A program made the translations under genes and the position numbers. This document shows, one piece after another, positions 1-5,975 of a stretch of 36,529 bases of DNA; the stretch's first letter is position 1, and every line of letters begins with the position of its first letter. The stretch is from a virus: IMG/VR virus record IMGVR_UViG_3300028399_000017, positions 1-36,529 of that record, one strand, 5' to 3'. The notes below the pieces were generated by a model. That model was not told where the DNA came from. It did no database searches and saw nothing but the letters and a program-made list of their open reading frames with translations.

Positions 1-62
1 GCTATGCCTGCCGGATCTCTAGTCACCGGCTCCTCCTGGTAGCTACTCCAGGGACAAACACA

Positions 63-166
63 CATAACCAAGTGCTTCAACACGGACATATTTCCGCGTT
101 GCTCGTTTGTGCTGAAGGCACAAGCCTCTCAACACTCCAATATGCCGGTTAAGCACGGCGTTAGAT
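63..166 (+). other. Integron attC recombination site A
   Basis: The R'' box CATAAC (63-68) and R' box GTTAGAT (160-166) bracket two imperfect inverted arms. The left arm at 72-85 (GTGCTTCAACACGG) pairs with the right arm at 145-156 (CCGGTTAAGCAC), leaving two unpaired bases, C and A, on the left arm. Unpaired bases confined to L'' are the known polarity mark of attC sites, so the plus strand is the canonical top strand. The leftward gene that follows ends with its TAA inside R'. Bases 1-62 upstream contain only two short hairpins and no gene I can support. Confidence 0.8.
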
Positions 167-358
167 ACGCTTTGGCTGTAGTACATAAACGCCAGAAATA
201 CACATTAAAAATGTAATGATCCAGTCAGCCCAGAAATTAATCAACAGTTGTGTTTCTGTCATTTCTGGGAAGCTAAATCTAATGAAGGCAATCTTAAGTA
301 TTGCAGTAATAATAAGCCCCCAGCCTAGAATTATTTTGCAAACTAGATAAAACCGCAT
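161..358 (-). CDS. Small two-helix membrane protein (cassette gene)
   Basis: A 65-residue hydrophobic protein of unknown function starting MRFYLVCKIILGWG. Two transmembrane stretches are visible, about residues 6-25 and 41-60, so it probably sits in the inner membrane. A longer reading from 430 is possible, but its first 24 codons would lie inside attC B. I chose the ATG at 358 because it directly follows the core-site sequence GTTAGGT read on the minus strand, the usual position of a cassette start codon. The TAA stop lies in the R' box of attC A. I do not recognise a family. Confidence 0.6.
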   Translation of the reverse strand: MRFYLVCKIILGWGLIITAILKIAFIRFSFPEMTETQLLINFWADWIITFLMCISGVYVLQPKRI

Positions 359-489
359 ACCTAACAAAGCAAATTCAGAGCGACCGGCTACCTCGTCATT
401 TGCTTCAGTTTCATGGGTTCCGTCTGTCATTTTCGTGTCCTCAAGTTTTATGGTTTCAATCCGCCGTCGCCTGATTTGCGACGTTAGGT
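359..489 (+). other. Integron attC recombination site B
   Basis: R'' ACCTAAC (359-365) and R' GTTAGGT (483-489) are exact complements. The left arm from 369 (GCAAATTCAGAGCGAC) pairs with the right arm ending at 479 (GTCGCCTGATTTGC), leaving T375 and A379 as extrahelical bases on the left arm only. This is the classical attC layout, with a long variable loop between the arms. The flanking gene 161-358 starts immediately left of it and gene 490-729 stops immediately right of it. Confidence 0.88.
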
Positions 490-729
490 TTACTCTTGCC
501 CAAGGCTATAGCTATCGAAAGGATGTAAATCATTCTCAACATCACGATAATCATCCTGTTTATACTCTCTCCGCAAATAGTCTCGGTACTGTCCTGTGCG
601 CCCCTCTTGATCTTTGGCCTTACAGCTTTTGGAAAAATACCTACCCCATCCGCGCTTAACGTCTGCTGTCCTCACCATTTTTTTACGCCCGCATCCACAG
701 GCGCATGTAATTTCTTGTATTGTTGCCAC
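490..729 (-). CDS. Small cysteine/basic protein, zinc-finger-like (cassette gene)
   Basis: A 79-residue protein whose N-terminal part has the cluster CACGCGRKK, followed by basic and aromatic residues (VKRGWGRYFSKSCKA) and an acidic, tyrosine-rich tail. The cysteine pattern suggests a small metal-binding or nucleic-acid-binding protein, but the function is unknown. I chose the GTG start at 729 because GGAGG lies five bases upstream. A longer TTG reading from 789 would run through the attC-like site. The TAA stop touches the R' box of attC B. The length fits a typical integron cassette gene. Confidence 0.65.
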   Translation of the reverse strand: MATIQEITCACGCGRKKMVRTADVKRGWGRYFSKSCKAKDQEGRTGQYRDYLRREYKQDDYRDVENDLHPFDSYSLGQE

Positions 730-743
730 ACCAACCTCCGTAA

Positions 744-785
744 ACCTAACAATAAAATCCAGCGGACAACAAAAAGCGTTGCCGC
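744..785 (+). other. Degenerate or partial attC-like site C
   Basis: An R'' box ACCTAAC (744-750) is followed by the arm GCGGACAAC (762-770), which pairs with GTTGCCGC (778-785) leaving one extrahelical A. The short arm resembles the truncated attC at the right end of the window (CCAGCGGACAA). No matching R' box (GTTRRRY) is present before the next gene, so the site is incomplete or decayed. Confidence 0.55.
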
Positions 786-795
786 ACAATGAATA

Positions 796-993
796 TCAAC
801 TCCTGACTAACAGCAGAAAAATAAGCGCAGTAAAATAATTCCGCATATTATGTTCTACATAAAATGATGATCCGCCAGACTCCGCCAGACTATTTATCAC
901 CCACAGGGCAAGTATTGGTCCAATCAAAAACAGAGCGATTATCAGCGCGGCAACTGCCGCGCCAGAAGCAAAAATAGTAAAGATTTTTTTCAT
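796..993 (-). CDS. Small membrane protein (cassette gene)
   Basis: A 65-residue hydrophobic protein (MKKIFTIFASG...). It has a strong transmembrane segment at about residues 7-35 and a second hydrophobic stretch at the C terminus (about 52-63), with a polar glycine/serine-rich part between. Function is unknown; it is probably an inner-membrane protein. The start at 993 has a good ribosome binding site (GAGGAA, about 7 bases upstream). The gene lies between attC-like site C and an R''-type box at 1020-1026, so it reads as a third cassette in the same leftward arrangement. Confidence 0.65.
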   Translation of the reverse strand: MKKIFTIFASGAAVAALIIALFLIGPILALWVINSLAESGGSSFYVEHNMRNYFTALIFLLLVRS

Positions 994-1019
994 TTTAAAA
1001 TTCCTCGTAAAGTTTCGTA

Positions 1020-1044
1020 ATCTAACAAGTGGTTGTGCTGTGCG
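1020..1044 (+). other. Orphan attC R''-side half site
   Basis: ATCTAAC (1020-1026) fits the R'' consensus RYYYAAC and is followed by AAGTGGTTGTGC, laid out like the R''-L'' side of attC A (TAACCAAGTGCTTC). No complementary L'-R' half follows; phage-like coding sequence begins at 1045. This may mark the left junction between the cassette region and the phage. Confidence 0.4.
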
Positions 1045-1371
1045 TCATATTTCGCATTCGCAATCCAATTCAATCAGCCAGCGCAATCGGTCGTGAGTAT
1101 CAATCAATTTCATATCGCCCCCACACCCAGCCTCTTTTGCCTCACGACCATAATCGCACTCATAAACAAACCAGGATATGCTGTCAAAATGATCTCCAAC
1201 GAGAAATGACAGCGTGTTAATCAATGAGTGCTCTGACCTGTACTGCGCAGTAATCAGCGGTGATTCAGGCGCAATCAAGAGTCCGTCTGTTGCTGCTGCG
1301 AATGCGTCGCTATTTTTCTGCATGTCATTCAACATGCTAGAAACGAAACTCCATTTGTCATCATCTGTCAT
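1045..1371 (-). CDS. Hypothetical phage protein, 108 aa
   Basis: A soluble 108-residue protein rich in acidic and aromatic residues (MTDDDKWSFVSSML...), with no motif I recognise. Its ATG overlaps the stop of the upstream gene at 1368 (ATGA), so the two are translationally coupled. It is the last gene of the short leftward group 1971-1045 at the left edge of the phage. The position suggests an early or accessory phage gene, but nothing in the sequence fixes a function. Confidence 0.6.
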   Translation of the reverse strand: MTDDDKWSFVSSMLNDMQKNSDAFAAATDGLLIAPESPLITAQYRSEHSLINTLSFLVGDHFDSISWFVYECDYGREAKEAGCGGDMKLIDTHDRLRWLIELDCECEI

Positions 1372-1691
1372 TCTCGCTCATCCCAACTAACAACAAAATC
1401 CCCGCGAACCAGTAGACACATTCTCTGAATATCCGCGTGCGCCGGAATGTCGGGGATTTCGCCTGCTGTCTCGCGCCATTTTTCATATTTGTAGTCGATG
1501 CGACTGCTGACTATCTCAGCGCCGCTATCGATGTTTACATGCGCCCAGTAGTCGCCGCCTGATGTTCTCGATACCTCAACATGACCGCCAGGGAACCGGA
1601 TAACTCCGGTGCTAGGCTCCGGCCTGCGAACGTCGCCCCTGAGCATGACAGTGACACCGTCACTGCTGTGTTTTATCTCAGCCCTAGCCAT
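1368..1691 (-). CDS. Hypothetical phage protein, 107 aa
   Basis: A 107-residue protein with alternating hydrophobic and polar residues suggesting a small beta-rich fold, and no signal peptide or membrane segment. I do not recognise the family. It starts four bases after the stop of gene 1696-1971 and overlaps the next start by four bases, so it belongs to the same leftward transcript. It has no feature of a cassette gene, since no core site lies at either end. Confidence 0.6.
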   Translation of the reverse strand: MARAEIKHSSDGVTVMLRGDVRRPEPSTGVIRFPGGHVEVSRTSGGDYWAHVNIDSGAEIVSSRIDYKYEKWRETAGEIPDIPAHADIQRMCLLVRGDFVVSWDERE

Positions 1692-1695
1692 TCTG

Positions 1696-1971
1696 CTAAT
1701 CCTGGCTGCCGAGGTCGGGTATTGCTAGAAGATCGCTGATTTTATTGTCTACAGCGTTCAGTTCCGCCTCATGCCGAACGAGAAGCAGCGTTTTCTGGTT
1801 TTTAAGCGCGGTGAGCTTTTTTTTCACAACGTCGCTGTGGTTGAGCGGCTGGAAATCCACCTCCACGAACTCCGTGGTGCGCACCCAATCATCAGCATCA
1901 TCGCCATACTTTCCAGCTATGACGTTGGTCGAATACCCCGTGTCAAACATCGCGACTTTTACTTTTTTCAT
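1696..1971 (-). CDS. Hypothetical phage protein, 91 aa
   Basis: The protein starts MKKVKVAMFDTGYS. I used the internal ATG at 1971 because AGGGAAA lies upstream at a plausible distance and the eleven extra codons from 2004 have no ribosome binding site of their own. The C-terminal half (about residues 45-75) is a charged helix (VVKKKLTALKNQKTLLLVRH) that could form a coiled coil. The function is unknown. It heads the leftward group 1971-1045 and lies just downstream of an AT-rich hairpin. Confidence 0.6.
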   Translation of the reverse strand: MKKVKVAMFDTGYSTNVIAGKYGDDADDWVRTTEFVEVDFQPLNHSDVVKKKLTALKNQKTLLLVRHEAELNAVDNKISDLLAIPDLGSQD

Positions 1972-2027
1972 GTCTATTTTCCCTGTCTGTTTGTGAAAAT
2001 ACATCCTAGCACGCCCCCGCTAAAAAA

Positions 2028-2057
2028 TGATAGTTTTTTGTTAAAAAAATATTATCA
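2028..2057 (-). terminator. AT-rich hairpin, possible leftward terminator
   Basis: TGATA (2028-2032) and TATCA (2053-2057) enclose T- and A-runs that also pair. On the minus strand the hairpin is followed by a run of six T. It lies between the leftward genes 2080-2274 and 1696-1971 and could end the first transcript. AT-only stems are weak terminators, and an operator role is also possible. Confidence 0.35.
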
Positions 2058-2079
2058 TGCTGCTTCTTCAGTGATGCCG

Positions 2080-2274
2080 TCACGACTCCAGCGGCTCGTC
2101 ATCGCTGCCTGGCTCCCTGGAGTACGCAGGACAGTCGATCGAGTACGGGCATACATGACGGTAGGCGTTGTTCGAGTCCTCACGACACCGAAGTTCTGGC
2201 AGCCTGTATCCGCCAGCGTCGTGGCTCGACGACACGCACGATGGGCACTGGTATGTTTTGTTTTTGTAGATCAT
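2080..2274 (-). CDS. Small cysteine-containing phage protein
   Basis: A 64-residue protein starting MIYKNKTYQCPSC, with cysteines as CPSC near the N terminus, a single RC and then CPYSIDC. This looks like a small zinc-ribbon-like fold. The ATG at 2274 has a strong ribosome binding site (AGGGGGTGACC). A longer open frame to 2598 exists, but it runs antisense through the regulator gene and lacks support. The gene faces away from the rightward regulator, so the 2275-2359 interval is a divergent control region. Function unknown. Confidence 0.6.
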   Translation of the reverse strand: MIYKNKTYQCPSCVSSSHDAGGYRLPELRCREDSNNAYRHVCPYSIDCPAYSREPGSDDEPLES

Positions 2275-2309
2275 GGTCACCCCCTCTCTGAATTTGGTTG
2301 TCAGATTTA

Positions 2310-2330
2310 TTGTCGCAGACATCTCGACAA
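2310..2330. promoter_or_regulatory. Operator: perfect inverted repeat in divergent control region
   Basis: TTGTCG (2310-2315) and CGACAA (2325-2330) are a perfect 6-bp inverted repeat separated by nine bases. A further half-copy, TTGTC, occurs at about 2298-2302. The right half overlaps the -35 element of the rightward promoter, so protein bound here would block that promoter. The likely ligand is the HTH regulator encoded immediately downstream. Confidence 0.6.
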
Positions 2331-2352
2331 ACCACAACATCCGGCGTATTAT
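2324..2352 (+). promoter_or_regulatory. Sigma70-like promoter, probably giving a leaderless mRNA
   Basis: TCGACA (2324-2329) and TATTAT (2347-2352) are spaced by 17 bases. The expected transcription start falls at about 2359-2360, on the ATG of the regulator at 2360. No ribosome binding site precedes that ATG, so a leaderless transcript fits both observations. Confidence 0.5.
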
Positions 2353-2359
2353 TTTGCCC

Positions 2360-2623
2360 ATGAATGAGATATCAGCGTTAAGAAAGGCGATTGAATTCGC
2401 GGGGAGCCAGGCAGCATTGGCGGATAAAATGACAGAAATAGCGAGGAATGATCGCGGGAGAATGCGCGGCAAGACATTCTCGCAGCAGAATATTTCTAGC
2501 TGGCTGCATCGATCAAAACGTGTTAGCCCTGAATGTTGCAGGATCATGTCATCTGCTGTTGATGGGTGGGTGACGCCCCACGATCTGAGGCCGGACATTT
2601 TCTATTCAGAAGGTCCTGTTTAA
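2360..2623 (+). CDS. Cro/YdaS-like HTH transcriptional regulator
   Basis: An 87-residue protein starting MNEISALRKAIEFAGSQAAL. Residues about 5-60 have the layout of a Cro/YdaS-type helix-turn-helix: a helix with SQAALADKM, then the recognition part FSQQNISSWLHRSKRVSPE. This family represses lysogeny or early promoters in temperate phages. I chose ATG 2360 over the in-frame ATG at 2273 because the regulator fold begins here and promoter elements occupy 2324-2352. It is the first gene of the rightward replication operon and probably controls its own promoter through the 2310-2330 repeat. No separate CI-type repressor with a peptidase domain is present. Confidence 0.75.
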   Translation: MNEISALRKAIEFAGSQAALADKMTEIARNDRGRMRGKTFSQQNISSWLHRSKRVSPECCRIMSSAVDGWVTPHDLRPDIFYSEGPV

Positions 2624-2626
2624 ACC

Positions 2627-3544
2627 GTGTCATCTCCACAGCTAGAGGATGGATACACGCGAATCGCCAACGATTTGCTGGACGCCATCTGCCATTTTTC
2701 GTTCACAAAACGACAAATGAAGGTACTTTTTGTCGTGATGAGAAAAACATACGGCTATAACAAATCAACTGACGACATGACAAATAGCCAGCTAATTGAG
2801 GCGTGCGATCTGGACAAATCCGCAGTTTCTAAAACGATATCAGAGTTAAAATCGATGCGTGTTTTGAATGTTTCTGGCGGAAAATACGGGTACGTTTTAG
2901 GCGTCAACAAACACTACAAAAAATGGATTCAGTTGTCAAAACAACAACAGAAATCAGTTGTTAAAATAACAACCAGTTGTCAAAACAACAACAACCCGGA
3001 GTTGTTAAAACGACAACAGGTAGTTGTTAAAACGACAACTGGCGGTTGTCAAAATAACAACTCGGAGTTGTTAAAACGACAACCACAAAAGACAATCCCA
3101 AAAGACAACTCCAAAAGACAACTCCAAAAGACACTTGCAGCACGGCCTCCGCCGCGCTCCGCTGAAAAAAAATCCGCTGACAAAAAAAAATCAAAAACAG
3201 CAGATGTGTGGTCGGCATATTCGGCAGCGTATTTTTCGAGATACGGCGTCGATCCGGTTCGCAATCTGACGGTGAACAGTCAGCTATCAAATTTTATAAA
3301 ACGCGTTCCGCTTGACGAGGCCCCACACATTGCGGCATTTTACGTTACCCACAACGACATGTTTTATTTGAAAAAGGGGCACGCGGTTGGACAGCTGCTA
3401 GCCGACGCTGAAAAACTCAGGACCGAGTGGGCGACGAATCGAACGATCACAACGACGAGGGCGCGACAGGTTGACGAGAAGCAGTCGAATTTTGACGTGG
3501 TGCAAGAGGCATTGCGTTTGGACGAGCAGGAGGGGAGACTTTGA
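2627..3544 (+). CDS. Phage replication protein O-like initiator
   Basis: A 305-residue protein. Residues about 5-100 match the phage replication protein O N-terminal winged-helix layout (LEDGYTRIANDLLDAI, FTKRQMKVLFVVMRKTYGYNK, then DKSAVSKTISELKS). The middle (about 100-190) is low-complexity, rich in Q, K and N, because it is encoded by the iteron array. The C-terminal part is probably the partner-binding domain. The start is GTG at 2627, four bases after the regulator stop, with a weak AAGG upstream. As in lambda O, the origin appears to lie inside the gene, so the protein would bind its own coding region. A TTG-started partner gene overlaps its stop. Confidence 0.85.
   Translation: MSSPQLEDGYTRIANDLLDAICHFSFTKRQMKVLFVVMRKTYGYNKSTDDMTNSQLIEACDLDKSAVSKTISELKSMRVLNVSGGKYGYVLGVNKHYKKWIQLSKQQQKSVVKITTSCQNNNNPELLKRQQVVVKTTTGGCQNNNSELLKRQPQKTIPKDNSKRQLQKTLAARPPPRSAEKKSADKKKSKTADVWSAYSAAYFSRYGVDPVRNLTVNSQLSNFIKRVPLDEAPHIAAFYVTHNDMFYLKKGHAVGQLLADAEKLRTEWATNRTITTTRARQVDEKQSNFDVVQEALRLDEQEGRL
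2932..3083 (+). repeat. Seven 17-bp iterons inside the initiator gene (putative origin)
   Basis: Seven copies of the near-palindrome GTTGTYAAAAYRACAAC begin at 2932, 2957, 2976, 3001, 3023, 3045 and 3067. Spacing settles at 22 bases for the last copies, about two helical turns. They lie in the middle of the replication O-like gene, the position of the lambda origin. An A-rich stretch follows at about 3166-3198 and could be the unwinding element. This is the expected binding array for the initiator. Confidence 0.85.
3087..3138 (+). repeat. Four tandem 13-bp repeats next to the iterons
   Basis: Four head-to-tail 13-mers (AAAAGACAACTCC and variants) start at 3087, 3100, 3113 and 3126. Each contains GACAA, the half-site of the iterons, so they may be weaker or single-sided initiator sites. 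Since 13 is not a multiple of three, the repeat shifts codon phase through the unit, which suggests selection on DNA rather than on protein. Confidence 0.7.
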
Positions 3545-4227
3545 GAGAAAATATCTACAAATTGCTTGCAGCAACGGCTCAAACGATGGGGCAAAATCTC
3601 AGTGTTGATGCGGCTAGAATGATGGCGGATGATCTGGAAAAATACGACGAGGAGAGCATCGCGTCGTCGTTAAAATTATTGCGCAGGCGCGGCGGCAGGT
3701 TTTGTCTGTCGTCGATAATCGACAACATCTCCGCCCAAGACGGTCGGCCTTCACCCGATTTGGCATGGGCCATGTTCCCAAAAAACGAGGATGTTTCCGC
3801 AGTAATAACTCAGGAGATGGCTGATGCGTGGCATGTCGCATCTGAGCAATATTATTCCGACGACATCATCGGTGCTCAGATAGCATTCAAGCGCGAGTAT
3901 TCGAAAATCGTGGAATCATCTCGCGGAGTAGATGCTCCCGTGAAATGGTTCCCGTCGCTGGGGCGCGACCCGTCTCAGCGTGCCGACGCGTTAGCAGAGG
4001 CGGTCAGATGCCGAAGGTTGACAGTTTCTCACGCGATAAAATTAATTGACGGTGATGGCGACGGGGTGAGAGAGATCGTTTATGTTGCTGTTGGCAGCGG
4101 GGTGATTAATCGCCAGGAGGTCGCAAAACTTCTCCCTGTGCCTGACAGCGAACGAATGAAGTGCCTTGCCGGAGGTAGCGTTAGAAAAATACAAACGTCG
4201 ATCACAGGCGACGAGGCAAGCGCATGA
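3541..4227 (+). CDS. Replication-operon protein, possible helicase-loader-type partner
   Basis: A 228-residue soluble protein. The TTG start overlaps the stop of the initiator gene (TTGA), with GGGGAG just upstream, so translation is coupled. The N-terminal about 90 residues are helical (YKLLAATAQTMGQNLSVDAARMMADDLEKY...). This resembles the small helical domain seen in phage proteins encoded after replication O genes. The rest has no recognisable catalytic motif. In lambda-like layouts this slot encodes the helicase loader P. I infer a replication role from position only, because no Walker motif is visible. Confidence 0.55.
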   Translation: MRENIYKLLAATAQTMGQNLSVDAARMMADDLEKYDEESIASSLKLLRRRGGRFCLSSIIDNISAQDGRPSPDLAWAMFPKNEDVSAVITQEMADAWHVASEQYYSDDIIGAQIAFKREYSKIVESSRGVDAPVKWFPSLGRDPSQRADALAEAVRCRRLTVSHAIKLIDGDGDGVREIVYVAVGSGVINRQEVAKLLPVPDSERMKCLAGGSVRKIQTSITGDEASA

Positions 4228-4631
4228 ATCGCGCACGATACGCCGTCGGAATCGATCCCGGCAGAGACACAGGAAAGGCCATTTATGATCGGCACGAGAA
4301 AAAACTGGTAGATGTTTCGACGACCGATTTCTGGGGTGTCTACAACGCCGCATACGCTAGTTCGCCGGAAGATTTCGAATTTTTTGTGGAGGTCCCGCAC
4401 ACAAAGAAAAATTGGCAAAAAAGCCAGTGCGCTATCACTTCAGTTAATATTGGCAGCGTTTTGCGTGAATCAGTTTTGCTCGCAGACGGGATCGAGCAGC
4501 TCGGATTCATTACCCACAGAATTCATCCGCAGGGTAAAGTCAGTCATGTTGTTTTGAGAAAAATAACCGGCTACAGCGGAAAAACCAATCAGCATGTGCG
4601 CGACGCGATAATGCTCTGTTGGCAGCGATAA
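4224..4631 (+). CDS. RuvC-like Holliday junction resolvase
   Basis: A 135-residue protein with the RuvC/RNase H fold signature: VGIDPGRDTG at residues 8-17 supplies the first acidic residue (D11), EVP at 56-58 the second (E56), and QHVRDAIML at 123-131 the C-terminal catalytic H/D pair (H124, D127). Such enzymes cut four-way junctions symmetrically and resolve recombination or replication intermediates before packaging. The ATG overlaps the previous stop by four bases (ATGA). It ends the rightward replication cluster 2360-4631. The length is close to that of compact phage RuvC-like proteins. Confidence 0.82.
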   Translation: MNRARYAVGIDPGRDTGKAIYDRHEKKLVDVSTTDFWGVYNAAYASSPEDFEFFVEVPHTKKNWQKSQCAITSVNIGSVLRESVLLADGIEQLGFITHRIHPQGKVSHVVLRKITGYSGKTNQHVRDAIMLCWQR

Positions 4632-4703
4632 TTTTGAGGTGATTGATGCGCGTGGCATACTGCGCAATTGAATTGCTAACATAAATCAACGAGGAAATTA
4701 CAC

Positions 4704-5123
4704 ATGAAGCATATTTTTATTTTTCTGATTGCGGCGTCACTTTACGCTCCATTCTCTGCGAATGCCGTAGAATTTCCAGATGACGGCGTAGAAACATCTG
4801 GCCGCGCAACGCTGACGTGGGATGCGCCAACAACGCGGGTCGACGGTTCCGCGCTATCCCCAGATGAGATCGGCGGGTACGAGATTGGTTACGGGCTAGT
4901 CAGCGACGCAGACCCAACGATTATCGAGACGGATGTCACTGGGGTGTTCGAGATAGAAAACATCCCCCCAGGGACGTACAGGTTTGCCGTGAGAACAGTT
5001 GATACTGCCGGTTCGCGGTCGGGATGGTCTGCCGCTGTCGAGAAAAACATACCGTCAAGGCCCGGCGCTCCCGGTGGTGTTACTGTCACCATCAACATCA
5101 ATATCAGCATTTCTGGAGGATAA
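4704..5123 (+). CDS. Secreted protein with one fibronectin type III domain
   Basis: A 139-residue protein with a clear signal peptide (MKHIFIFLIAASLYAPFSANA, cleavage after about residue 21) and one FN3-like domain at about residues 30-115 (TLTWDAPTTR, then GYEIGYG, then GTYRFAVRTVDTAG). No lipobox cysteine is present, so a periplasmic product is expected. A short hydrophobic glycine-ended tail follows. The ribosome binding site GAGGAAA precedes the ATG. FN3 domains are common in virion proteins, but those normally lack a signal peptide. A role at the cell surface, such as altering adsorption of other phages, is possible but unproven. Confidence 0.72.
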   Translation: MKHIFIFLIAASLYAPFSANAVEFPDDGVETSGRATLTWDAPTTRVDGSALSPDEIGGYEIGYGLVSDADPTIIETDVTGVFEIENIPPGTYRFAVRTVDTAGSRSGWSAAVEKNIPSRPGAPGGVTVTININISISGG

Positions 5124-5124
5124 A

Positions 5125-5532
5125 ATGGGTGTAGACCTGGCAGCCATAAAAATGGCAGATACCGGCGGCAGCATAGAGGATGCACTGTCTGCGTTGAAAT
5201 TGATTTCTGAGCAACGCGGAAAAAAATACAGAGCAACTACTGGCGATCTAATGGCGGACCTAGGGCCTGCCGAGGCCCATGGTATTCTGAGCGCGTTGGA
5301 GGCCGCAGCCGCAAATGACGCGCTTCTGGCACGGGTCGTAAAAGTTCTTGACCCGCCGTTTGCAGGCATCGAATTAAGTCGCGATTCGTCTCAGGAAATA
5401 ATAAACCAACTTGAATCAGCAGGCGTGTGGACGGCTGATCAGGCCGCACTTCTGCGTTCTCTGACGATAGAAACATACTACCCATTTGCCAATGTAACTG
5501 CCGCAGAAATTGTTAAATCGAGGGCTATGTGA
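5125..5532 (+). CDS. Hypothetical phage protein, 135 aa
   Basis: The ATG at 5125 follows GGAGGA by a few bases and lies one base after the stop of the FN3 gene. The 135-residue product (MGVDLAAIKMADTGGS...) is mainly helical with alanine-rich stretches (AHGILSALEAAAANDALLARV). No known domain is recognised. It overlaps the next start (ATGTGATG), so it sits in one transcript with the virion accessory genes 5532-8722. A structural or assembly role is a guess from position. Confidence 0.6.
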   Translation: MGVDLAAIKMADTGGSIEDALSALKLISEQRGKKYRATTGDLMADLGPAEAHGILSALEAAAANDALLARVVKVLDPPFAGIELSRDSSQEIINQLESAGVWTADQAALLRSLTIETYYPFANVTAAEIVKSRAM

Positions 5533-5975
5533 TGGCTATAACTAGACCACAAACGCAGGTGCAGTGGGGTGCAGTGGATTTTATCGATATCGGAGCTGGT
5601 GCAATAGAAATCTCTGACGAGATAATTTTTGCTGTAGACATGTATGCATGGTCGCTGTCGATATATCTAGATCATCAGGGAACGCCCGCCAGCGGGGATG
5701 CTGTAGATTTCTATTTATCGTGGACTAACGGAGAAACTGACGGCACGGTAGGGAACGATTACGACACTCCTGAGATGCGTGATCTGTATCAGTTGCGGCA
5801 ATTAGATACGTTCGAAAATGCACTTGATGGTGTAGCTCCTGACAACGGGATCGTCCAGAAAACGTGGCCTGAATTACCCATTGGAGCGGCTGGGTTCAAG
5901 ATAGTCGCAGACTCGCAGGCAGCGGCAACTATCAGGGCAAGAGCTAGAATTACGCAAGTGCTGTCGGGGGGTTAA
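5532..5975 (+). CDS. Hypothetical virion-associated protein
   Basis: A 147-residue protein starting MAITRPQTQVQWGAVDFI. Alternating hydrophobic residues with Gly/Asp turns indicate a beta-sandwich fold (YAWSLSIYLDHQGTPASGDAVDFYLSW). I do not recognise a named family. The start ATG at 5532 is preferred over the overlapping GTG at 5529. Its stop overlaps the start of the LamG-repeat protein (TAATG), which suggests coupled expression with that adhesin-like protein and perhaps a role as an adaptor or small tail component. Confidence 0.55.
   Translation: MAITRPQTQVQWGAVDFIDIGAGAIEISDEIIFAVDMYAWSLSIYLDHQGTPASGDAVDFYLSWTNGETDGTVGNDYDTPEMRDLYQLRQLDTFENALDGVAPDNGIVQKTWPELPIGAAGFKIVADSQAAATIRARARITQVLSGG

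Noticed and set aside
63-489. Rho-independent terminators instead of attC sites
   Set aside because: They have no T-runs, and they do have R/L boxes and one-sided bulges typical of attC.
1771-2367. Rightward open frame of 198 codons
   Set aside because: It overlaps leftward genes and the divergent control region and has no ribosome binding site or recognisable fold.
2080-2598. Long leftward open frame of 172 codons
   Set aside because: Its N-terminal half lies antisense to the regulator gene; a strong ribosome binding site supports a start at 2274.
2932-3138. CRISPR array
   Set aside because: Repeats are near-palindromes with spacers of 2-8 bases, inside a coding frame.
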